Source: an uncultured Eubacteriales bacterium (GTDB lineage: Bacteria; Bacillota; Clostridia; Oscillospirales; CAG-272). Taken from it: DNA of 9,838 bases. Position 1 is the first letter of the stretch. Each line of letters begins with the position of its first letter. A program made the translations under genes and the position numbers. Under the pieces are notes generated by a model. It was not told where the DNA came from. It ran no database searches and worked only from the letters and a program-made list of their open reading frames with translations. The stretch lies in NCBI GenBank assembly GCA_934417455.1, contig CAKRWK010000025.1:1-9838 (forward strand), given 5' to 3'. Shown here one piece after another: positions 1-4,739 of this stretch.

Positions 1-430
1 CGCAACTGTCTTGGCCTTCAACGTGTAATTCGTATCGTTTTCCTTCCTTCGGCATAACCGAAAACTTCCGGATGTAAGCCGCGCCGGGATCCTTCTCCGG
101 AACCAGCGGCGGCTCAAACGGAAACGGGTATGCCGAGGCTGTGTATTGCACGGTGTCTTCACCGTGCAATTGCCACATTTCCGGCACTGTCACCGTGGAG
201 AATCGGGAATCGTCAAACCCTTCTTTATAAAAATCGTCCATATCATATATGGAAGGACGGTAGCAAAACCGCCATGTGCCGTTCAGTGACAGAAAGAAGG
301 CGGAGTTCTCCCGCGCAGAGCCGCATTTTTCCTTTGTTTCAAAAGGGATCAGGTAGGAATGCGCCCGCATTTCGTTCAAACGAGAGATTTTCGGGTCCTG
401 GTGCAGTCTGAATTCGGAAAGTGATCTCAT
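1..430 (-). CDS. lacZ: Beta-galactosidase, GH2 family, N-terminal part (runs off the window)
   Basis: The first 143 codons of a LacZ-type glycoside hydrolase family 2 enzyme are visible; the gene continues beyond position 1. Such enzymes hydrolyse terminal beta-galactosides such as lactose to galactose plus glucose, normally in the cytoplasm. The visible part is the N-terminal jelly-roll (sugar-binding) region. It shows family signatures: SLNGTWRF near residues 49-56, VPEMWQLHG near 85-93, then YPFPFEPPLVP, and HVEGQDS at the window edge, matching FEGVDS in E. coli LacZ. No signal peptide is seen. The start is the ATG at 428-430, preceded by a GGGGG Shine-Dalgarno-like run about 8 bases upstream. 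It diverges from an AraC-family gene, the usual arrangement for a sugar-responsive enzyme and its regulator. The catalytic glutamates lie outside the window, so activity cannot be judged. Confidence 0.88.
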   Translation of the reverse strand, partial: MRSLSEFRLHQDPKISRLNEMRAHSYLIPFETKEKCGSARENSAFFLSLNGTWRFCYRPSIYDMDDFYKEGFDDSRFSTVTVPEMWQLHGEDTVQYTASAYPFPFEPPLVPEKDPGAAYIRKFSVMPKEGKRYELHVEGQDSC

Positions 431-444
431 TTTATATCCCCCTA

Positions 445-473
445 TTGACAATAGTCTGTGTATGTAGTATACT
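445..473 (+). promoter_or_regulatory. Predicted sigma-A promoter of the AraC-family gene
   Basis: TTGACA (445-450), a 17-base spacer and TATACT (468-473) match the housekeeping consensus at 11 of 12 positions. The -35 lies within the predicted lacZ leader and the -10 is shared with the lacZ promoter. The start is expected near 480, giving a leader of about 67 nt before the ATG at 547. Confidence 0.75.
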
Positions 474-494
474 GGATCCAACGTCTTCTGTAAA
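466..494 (-). promoter_or_regulatory. Predicted sigma-A promoter of lacZ
   Basis: On the minus strand TTTACA (489-494) is separated by exactly 17 bases from TATACT (466-471). The -10 lies inside the palindrome AGTATACT (466-473), which is also the -10 of the opposing araC promoter. The predicted transcript starts near 459 and leaves a leader of about 30 nt before the lacZ ATG. Confidence 0.65.
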
Positions 495-520
495 TATAAA
501 ATTTGTTGAATTTATAAATA
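491..520. promoter_or_regulatory. AT-rich imperfect inverted repeat, possible AraC-type operator
   Basis: Two 13-base arms (491-503 and 508-520) around a short spacer are complementary at about 9 of 13 positions. The element overlaps the outer end of the lacZ -35 and lies in the araC leader, a good place for a regulator to activate lacZ and repress itself. AT-richness alone can produce this pattern, so the call is tentative. Confidence 0.25.
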
Positions 521-546
521 TCCTACACAATAATGCGAGGGGTGCT

Positions 547-1311
547 ATGAACAATATCGAATCCTTACCGATCTACATGGTCACGGCAGGGAAAAACCAT
601 CTCCAGGAACCGCGAAACCGGCCGCACGGAGCGCTTGCCCACCATCTTTTATTCATTGAACAGGGGAAGGGCATGTTTGAAACTTCCACGCAGTAGTTTT
701 TCTTTTCTGCCGGCACGGTGTTGTTTATCCGCATGGGTTTTCCGATCGCCTATCGCGGCGTCACTCCGGATTTCCGGACAGCGTGGATCACCTTTGACGG
801 CACTTGTGTACCCTCTTTGCTTTCCTATTTTCATGCGGATGATCTTTCCGAATGCGACGGAAAGGCACTCTATCCGGAACTTTTACACTGCGAACGTCTG
901 TTTAACCGTATGGCAGATGAGGCGGAACGGTCTGCTGCCGTATCCCATTTGGTGCTCTCTTATTTTTTGACGCGCAAAAACACAGTTCGGGTGCCGCCGG
1001 TCGCCACAGCGTTGGCGTTCCTTCGGGAAAAGTATGGGGAAGGCTTGTCCGTCGCAAGTATCGCATCCGCTGCCGGCGTATCACCGTCCCTTCTGTTTCG
1101 ATTGTTTCGCGAAAGCGAGCAGCGTACTCCGATAGAAATGCTGTGCGATATTCGGATGGAAAACGCCAGGCGCTTGCTTTGCGACCGAAGAAAAAAGATC
1201 GGAGAAGTCGCTGCGCTTTGCGGCTTTTCGGATTTTGCATATTTCTGCAAGGTGTTCAGGCAAAAAAACGGAATGTCCCCATCCGCGTGGCGAAACAGTA
1301 TTTTTGATTGA
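547..1311 (+). pseudogene. AraC-family transcriptional regulator interrupted by one in-frame TAG
   Basis: Read through the TAG at 694-696 (codon 50), this is a 254-codon AraC-family regulator. Residues 1 to about 140 look like the cupin-type effector domain (GKGMFETSTQ, then after the stop FFFSAGTVLFIRMGFP). Residues about 152-250 are the double helix-turn-helix domain: first helix pair LSVASIASAAGVSPSLLFRL, second starting IGEVAALCGFSDFAYF, ending in the family hallmark GMSPSAWR. Both sides of the TAG are in one frame with no indel, so a single substitution from a Gln, Tyr, Trp, Lys, Glu, Ser or Leu codon explains it. The start ATG follows GAGGGG (537-542) and the strong promoter. Without readthrough only a 49-residue N-terminal piece is made, unless translation restarts at GTG 718 or ATG 733; neither has a convincing ribosome site. 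It probably controlled the divergent lacZ. Possibilities are a recent pseudogene, amber readthrough or a sequencing error. Confidence 0.8.
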
Positions 1312-1350
1312 TGTTTCTGCTTTTATATTGACATGAAAGGTTTGTGCTTC

Positions 1351-1538
1351 TGTTCGTCGGCTCGGAATGCGATTTATTGCTGACTTTACGCTCCGGTTTC
1401 CTCGCCCGTCAAGGGAGCAAGCTCCCTTGACCCAAGAAAGAGCAGACCTGAAGCACCGCCCGCGTTGCGGGCTTGAGACGGTTCGAATGTGTGGTGGGGA
1501 AGACAAAATAATGGGATAGCCCCCGGTGGGGGCTATCC
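1351..1538. repeat. 188-bp structured tandem repeat, copy 1
   Basis: This copy matches 1563-1750 with about 12 substitutions and no indel by eye, at a period of 212 bp. It holds three perfect hairpins. One has 11-bp arms GTCAAGGGAGC at 1408-1418 and 1421-1431. One has 6-bp GCCCGC/GCGGGC arms at 1458-1472. The third has 11-bp arms at 1514-1524 and 1528-1538 and would act as a terminator reading leftward. All substitutions lie outside the hairpin arms. No protein gene is supported here. Orientation and function are unknown. Confidence 0.9.
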
Positions 1539-1542
1539 TCGG

Positions 1543-1560
1543 CGACAGGATTCTGAACCT
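1543..1560 (-). other. tRNA T-arm relic between the two repeats
   Basis: Eighteen bases match positions 1768-1784, the T-arm and adjoining 3' side of the intact tRNA-Arg(CCG), except for one inserted T in the T-loop. Repeat copy 2 starts three bases further on, so the rest of the tRNA is absent. Its place after copy 1 mirrors the place of the intact tRNA after copy 2. It looks like the remnant of a duplicated tRNA plus trailer, or an old recombination scar. Confidence 0.65.
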
Positions 1561-1562
1561 CG

Positions 1563-1750
1563 TGTTTGTCGGCTCGGAATGTGATTTCCTGCTGACTTTA
1601 CGCTCCGGTTTCCTCGCCCGTCAAGGGAGCAAGCTCCCTTGACCTGAGAAAAAGCAGACCTGCATCACCGCCCGCGTTGCGGGCTTGAGACGGTTCGAAT
1701 GTATGGCGTGGAAGACAAAATAATGGGATAGCCCCCGGTGGGGGCTATCC
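1563..1750. repeat. 188-bp structured tandem repeat, copy 2
   Basis: This is the second copy, offset by 212 bp, with the same hairpins: GTCAAGGGAGC arms at 1620-1630 and 1633-1643, GCCCGC/GCGGGC at 1670-1684, and the terminator hairpin. Here the terminator stem extends past the shared region to 20 bp (1717-1759) and abuts the tRNA-Arg 3' end. Copy 1 and copy 2 together fill the roughly 450-bp gap between the AraC gene and the tRNA; I see no coding region there. Confidence 0.9.
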
Positions 1751-1759
1751 CATTATTTT
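1717..1759. terminator. Strong intrinsic terminator downstream of tRNA-Arg(CCG), possibly bidirectional
   Basis: Perfect 20-bp arms (1717-1736 and 1740-1759) flank a 3-base loop. The GC core GGGATAGCCCCC is bounded by AAAATAAT and ATTATTTT, so a U-rich tract follows the core in both directions. It serves the leftward tRNA transcript and could also stop rightward readthrough from the AraC gene. The terminal A of the encoded CCA (1759) forms the outermost base pair. Confidence 0.85.
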
Positions 1760-1835
1760 GGCCTACCCGACAGGATTCGAACCTGCGACCTATGGAGTCG
1801 GAGTCCCTCGCTCTATCCAGCTGGGCTACGGGTAG
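1759..1835 (-). tRNA. tRNA-Arg, anticodon CCG
   Basis: A complete cloverleaf can be drawn. Acceptor arms are CTACCCG/CGGGTAG, the discriminator is G, and CCA is encoded at 1759-1761. The D-arm is GCCC...GAGC, the anticodon loop CTCCGAC, and the T-arm GCAGG TTCGAAT CCTGT. The anticodon CCG reads CGG (Arg). Two stem positions do not pair: C12-A23 in the D-stem and G28-A42 in the anticodon stem. It may therefore be slightly degenerate, although its promoter and terminator are intact. Confidence 0.92.
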
Positions 1836-1841
1836 ATATGT

Positions 1842-1869
1842 GCGTTTTCGGGCAGAGGTCCGAAAACGC
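1842..1869. other. Hairpin in the tRNA-Arg(CCG) 5' leader
   Basis: The arms GCGTTTTCGG and CCGAAAACGC (10 bp, 8-base loop) begin almost at the predicted transcript start (~1868) and end six bases before the mature tRNA 5' end. On the plus strand the hairpin is followed by a T-rich tract (1871-1879), so it could instead be a terminator for rightward transcription. No plus-strand gene lies directly upstream to need one. Confidence 0.6.
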
Positions 1870-1874
1870 CTTTT

Positions 1875-1903
1875 ATTTTACCATCTTTTGCAGGAAAAGT
1901 CAA
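1875..1903 (-). promoter_or_regulatory. Predicted sigma-A promoter of tRNA-Arg(CCG)
   Basis: On the minus strand TTGACT (1898-1903), a 17-base spacer and TAAAAT (1875-1880) lie about 40 bases ahead of the mature tRNA, as expected for a stand-alone tRNA gene. Confidence 0.75.
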
Positions 1904-1936
1904 GGTACTGAATGAAAAAACTCACCGTTTTCCGCT

Positions 1937-2755
1937 TTATTTTTCGTGGGAGTCTCCGACAAGCAGAAGATTACGGCGGACAACTGCCCGTCCGCGCCAT
2001 GCGAACGCCCGACGGGAAAATTCTTCGTCGCTCATGGCATTCAGGCCGTCCAGCGTCAGTTCCGTGATATTTTCCCGATAGAAAAAGGAAATCGGCGTCG
2101 GTACGGGGATGCGGTTATGCGGGCAATGGCACTGGCATTCGTCGCATCCCCAGACCGTGTGATACTTTTTCATGAGAGCGACCTCTTCCTTCGTGAGGTC
2201 TTTTTTTTGTTGCGTTATGGCGGAGAGGCACGTCTCTCCTTCGCTACGGAGAATGCCTGTCGGGCAGGCGCGGCGGCAGGCGCCGCAGTGTTCGCACGTA
2301 TCGGGGGTGGCAGGTGGGACGGCGCCGACCGCCTCGGGTGGCAGGTCGGTCAGAATATCCGCGATAAAAACATAACTGCCGTATTTTTTATCTATTAAAA
2401 GCCCGTTATCGCCGCAGATTCCGAGTCCTCCGATGAGCGCGGCGTGTCGCTCGTCAATGGGCGAATGATCTCCGTAACCGCGAAAGACGGCGCCGGGAAA
2501 CAGGTCGTTAAGACGGTCAATGATACGTCCCGTTATTTCGCGGATGGCAATATGATAATCGAGCGACGCCGCATAGCGGGAAATGTTTTTCGTTTCTCCC
2601 GTGTAGTAGGGAAGCAGGAACATGAGAACGCTCTTCGGGCGGAATCCGTCCTTTCCGAGAATGTGCGGTTTGACCTCGCGTACATCCGCATAGGCCAGCG
2701 CCGCGAAACGCTCGATGCCTTCGTCTTCCAAAATACATCTTATCTGTTCGTTCAT
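1937..2755 (-). CDS. queG: QueG-like epoxyqueuosine reductase (short form)
   Basis: This 272-residue iron-sulfur protein resembles QueG, the cobalamin-dependent enzyme that reduces epoxyqueuosine to queuosine at tRNA wobble position 34 in the cytoplasm. Visible features are DxxPxxER at about 96-103, holding the likely catalytic Asp, and GLGICGDNGLLI at 110-121, the counterpart of the family GLGWxGKN segment. The first 4Fe-4S motif is CEHCGACRRACPTG (Cys154, 157, 160, 164). The second is Cys176 with GCDECQCHCPHN (Cys204, 207, 211). It is shorter than well-studied QueG proteins (over 300 residues) and ends soon after the second cluster, so the C-terminal HEAT-type tRNA-binding part is absent or reduced. 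The ATG follows AGGAG by five bases. It stands alone and diverges from a small gene. I see no convincing terminator beyond the TAA. A different substrate is possible for a short member. Confidence 0.82.
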   Translation of the reverse strand: MNEQIRCILEDEGIERFAALAYADVREVKPHILGKDGFRPKSVLMFLLPYYTGETKNISRYAASLDYHIAIREITGRIIDRLNDLFPGAVFRGYGDHSPIDERHAALIGGLGICGDNGLLIDKKYGSYVFIADILTDLPPEAVGAVPPATPDTCEHCGACRRACPTGILRSEGETCLSAITQQKKDLTKEEVALMKKYHTVWGCDECQCHCPHNRIPVPTPISFFYRENITELTLDGLNAMSDEEFSRRAFAWRGRAVVRRNLLLVGDSHEK

Positions 2756-2832
2756 CGGTGCTCCTTTCGGGGGAAACTTTTTTCCGCGCTCTCATATATA
2801 TGGTAGAAAAACCACAAACGGAGGATTGGGTC

Positions 2833-2997
2833 ATGAAAAAAGAAGAAATCTGGGACAGAGTATCGAAAACATCCGTCGGTATCGCCCGCATGAGCCGGCG
2901 TGCGGTAAAGAACTTCTTTGAGAATGCGTACCGCGAAGGCACAAAGGATGAGATTCCGAACCCGCCGGAACCGGCAGACGAAAAAAAGGAAGAATAA
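2833..2997 (+). CDS. Small charged protein of unknown function (54 residues)
   Basis: I do not recognise this family. The start ATG follows GGAGG by eight bases, a much better ribosome site than the upstream in-frame ATG at 2800 has. The protein begins MKKEEIWDRV, has a basic stretch with helical character (about residues 9-35, including SRRAVKNFFE), and ends in a proline-rich, acidic-lysine tail (PNPPEP, then DEKKEE). There is no signal peptide, membrane helix or cysteine. It diverges from queG with a gap of about 77 bp and is followed at once by a strong terminator, which supports it being a real single-gene unit. No clear promoter was found; an AT-rich CATATATATG palindrome (2793-2802) lies where one might sit. 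An RNA-binding or regulatory role is conceivable, but nothing in the sequence shows it. Confidence 0.65.
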   Translation: MKKEEIWDRVSKTSVGIARMSRRAVKNFFENAYREGTKDEIPNPPEPADEKKEE

Positions 2998-3013
2998 AAA
3001 CTCCGAATAAAGT

Positions 3014-3050
3014 AAAAATCGACAGGCTCTGACGAGTTCTGTCGATTTTT
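3014..3050. terminator. Bidirectional intrinsic terminator
   Basis: Twelve-base arms (3014-3025 and 3039-3050; core ATCGACAG/CTGTCGAT flanked by A and T runs) enclose a 13-base loop. It lies between the convergent small gene (plus) and the tRNA-Gly/tRNA-Arg operon (minus) and has U-rich tails both ways. Its outermost pair includes the terminal A of the tRNA-Arg CCA. Confidence 0.88.
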
Positions 3051-3125
3051 GGCGCGCCCAGGAGGATTCGAACCTTCGACCTACCGGTTCGTAGCCGGGC
3101 ACTCTATCCACTGAGCTATGGGCGC
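3050..3125 (-). tRNA. tRNA-Arg, anticodon ACG
   Basis: The acceptor arms GCGCCCA/TGGGCGC pair fully, the discriminator is G and CCA is encoded at 3050-3052. The anticodon loop CTACGAA gives ACG, expected to be edited to ICG and to read CGU, CGC and CGA. The T-loop is TTCGAAT. Positions 27-43 (C-T) and 50-64 (A-C) do not pair. It is the second gene of an operon with tRNA-Gly, ten bases downstream of it. Confidence 0.94.
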
Positions 3126-3135
3126 GTATTTCTTT

Positions 3136-3209
<74 letters not shown>

Positions 3210-3237
3210 GTATTCACTCTCACCTGAGAGCCTACCT

Positions 3238-3266
3238 ATGATAGCACACTTTTTTTGGTTTGTCAA
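3238..3266 (-). promoter_or_regulatory. Predicted sigma-A promoter of the tRNA-Gly/tRNA-Arg operon
   Basis: On the minus strand TTGACA (3261-3266), 17 bases and TATCAT (3238-3243) form a strong promoter. The leader of about 22 nt contains a small hairpin, CTCTC/GAGAG (within 3217-3230), just before the tRNA-Gly 5' end. The promoter is divergent from that of yqeG. Confidence 0.85.
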
Positions 3267-3296
3267 CCCTTTTTCGGAAAAAAATCAAAAAAACAC

Positions 3297-3325
3297 TTGT
3301 CTTTTTTCGCGAAATATTGTAGAAT
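3297..3325 (+). promoter_or_regulatory. Predicted sigma-A promoter of the yqeG operon
   Basis: TTGTCT (3297-3302), a 17-base spacer and TAGAAT (3320-3325) precede yqeG, with a start expected near 3332. An AGGAGG at 3331-3336 coincides with that start and has no start codon at a useful distance. Confidence 0.7.
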
Positions 3326-3368
3326 AGAGAAGGAGGGTTTTTACGAGACTTTGCCCTTCGGAGTATCT

Positions 3369-3872
3369 ATGAAATTCTTTCTGCCGGACTATCGTTTCCC
3401 GTCTTTTTCTTCGGTGACGGCGGCGTTCCTTACCAAAGAAAACATCCGGGCGTTGATTCTCGACATCGACAATACCCTCGAACCGTACGAGAACCCGGAC
3501 CCGACCGAGGCCGTCCGCGCATGGTTTCTCATGCTCCGCGAGGCAGGTGTCGGCGCGGCCTTCGTGTCCAACAACAACAAAGAGCGCGTGGAGCGGTTCA
3601 ACCGTGACCTCGGTCTGCCGGCGTATCCGAAAGCGGGAAAGCCTTCCGCCGTGCCCGTCCGGCGGGCCATGGCGGCGCTGTGCGCCGACCCCGACACGAC
3701 AGCCCTGATGGGTGACCAGATTTTTACAGACGTCTGGGCGGCGCACGCCGCCGGTATCCGCGCCATTCTCGTTCCGCCGATAAGGGACCGGCGCGACCTT
3801 CTGACTCGCGCGAAACGGGCACTCGAAAAACCGATTCTCAAATCCTACGAAAGAAAAAAGAAACATGAATAA
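3369..3872 (+). CDS. yqeG: YqeG-family HAD-type phosphatase
   Basis: This is a 167-residue cytoplasmic HAD-superfamily protein of the YqeG type (HAD-IIIA), a typical length for the family. The N-terminus MKFFLPDYRF matches the usual YqeG opening. Motif I is LDIDNTLEP (Asp32 nucleophile, Asp34). Motif II is VSNNNKERV (Ser67). A lysine follows in YPKAGKP (88/91). Motif IV is MGDQIFTDVWAA (about 114-125). The physiological substrate of YqeG is not established. The start is ATG 3369, preceded by CGGAG five bases upstream; the frame is open further upstream, but that part lies over and ahead of the promoter. The next gene overlaps its end by 8 bp. In Bacillus yqeG sits with yqeH and aroE; those neighbours are not here. 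Confidence 0.9.
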   Translation: MKFFLPDYRFPSFSSVTAAFLTKENIRALILDIDNTLEPYENPDPTEAVRAWFLMLREAGVGAAFVSNNNKERVERFNRDLGLPAYPKAGKPSAVPVRRAMAALCADPDTTALMGDQIFTDVWAAHAAGIRAILVPPIRDRRDLLTRAKRALEKPILKSYERKKKHE

Positions 3873-4719
3873 TGCATATTTCGGCCCCGGCGGCAACAGC
3901 GACGCGTTCCGCCTCTGGGGCGGGAAGAGCACGGTGGACGCACCGCGCTCTGTCTCGGCAGTCGGGCTTGACGCCTACGAATTTGAAGCCGGGCGCGGCA
4001 TCGGCACCGGTGCGGACACGCTCTCGGCCATCGGCAGAGAAGCGGCACGCTACGGCGTGCGCATGTCTTTTCATACGCCCTACTTTATTTCGCTTTCCGG
4101 CGTGGAAGAGGAAAAACGCCTGAAAAGCATTGCCTACATCAAAGAAAGCCTTGACGCCGCGCACCTGCTCGGTGCAAAGACCATTGTCGTGCACACCGGC
4201 TCCGCCGCCAAGATTTCAAGGGAGGAGGCCATGCGCCTCGCTGCCGACACGCTCGATCGAACGCTTGCCTCGGTGGAAACCTACGGCATCCGCATCGGAC
4301 TTGAAACCATGGGCAAGAAAAACCAACTCGGCACGCTGGACGAAGTAATTCGCCTCTGCCGGCTGTCGCCCGTATTCGTTCCCGTCGTGGATTTCGGACA
4401 CATGAACGCCAGAGAGTGCGGCGGGGTTTTTCCGACGGCCGACGCGTATAGTGACGTCTTTTTCCGTATCGGCGACGCTCTCGTCGACGGCGTGGCGCGG
4501 AACCTCCATTGCCATTTTTCGAAAATCGAATGGACGGACGCGGGGGAAAAGCGGCACCTGACGTTTGCCGACTCGACTTACGGTCCCGATTTCGAACCCC
4601 TGATGGAAGCCATCGCAAAAGACGGCCTGACCCCGACGTTGATTTCCGAATCCGCCGGTACCCAGTCCGACGATGCGCTGGCCATGAAAACGTATTATAA
4701 TACATTGTTGGGAAGATGA
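3865..4719 (+). CDS. TIM-barrel protein related to endonuclease IV / sugar phosphate isomerases
   Basis: This 284-residue protein has the fold signatures of the AP endonuclease 2 (Nfo-like) TIM-barrel family. Candidate metal ligands appear in the expected order: His70 (SFHTPYF), His110 (VVHTG), Glu147 (GLETMGK), Asp176 and His179 (VVDFGHMN), His215/His217 (HCHFSKIE), His231 and Glu262 (ISES). That order fits a three-metal site as in endonuclease IV, which cuts DNA 5' of abasic sites. Sequence drift from typical Nfo, including a long GVxRNLHCHFSK segment, means a sugar isomerase-like activity cannot be excluded, so I give no gene symbol. Its ATG overlaps the yqeG stop by 8 bp; only a weak A-rich ribosome site is seen, so translational coupling is likely. 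The aminopeptidase gene starts 20 bp after its stop. Confidence 0.82.
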   Translation: MNNAYFGPGGNSDAFRLWGGKSTVDAPRSVSAVGLDAYEFEAGRGIGTGADTLSAIGREAARYGVRMSFHTPYFISLSGVEEEKRLKSIAYIKESLDAAHLLGAKTIVVHTGSAAKISREEAMRLAADTLDRTLASVETYGIRIGLETMGKKNQLGTLDEVIRLCRLSPVFVPVVDFGHMNARECGGVFPTADAYSDVFFRIGDALVDGVARNLHCHFSKIEWTDAGEKRHLTFADSTYGPDFEPLMEAIAKDGLTPTLISESAGTQSDDALAMKTYYNTLLGR

Positions 4720-4739
4720 TTCTTCCCGCGGAGGAATAT

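Noticed and set aside
1329..1334. TTGACA after the AraC gene as a -35 box
   Set aside because: No acceptable -10 lies 16-18 bases downstream.
1081..1506. Minus-strand open frame spanning the AraC 3' end and repeat copy 1
   Set aside because: It overlaps the conserved helix-turn-helix coding and repeat hairpins, and its product shows no family features.
1351..1750. CRISPR array or transposon ends
   Set aside because: There are only two units of 188 bp, with no regular short repeats and variable spacers. There are no terminal inverted repeats at the unit ends, no target-site duplications and no transposase.
1909..1931. Possible terminator after queG on the minus strand
   Set aside because: Only an A/T-rich 5-bp stem (AAAAC/GTTTT) is seen; it is too weak to call although a T run follows.
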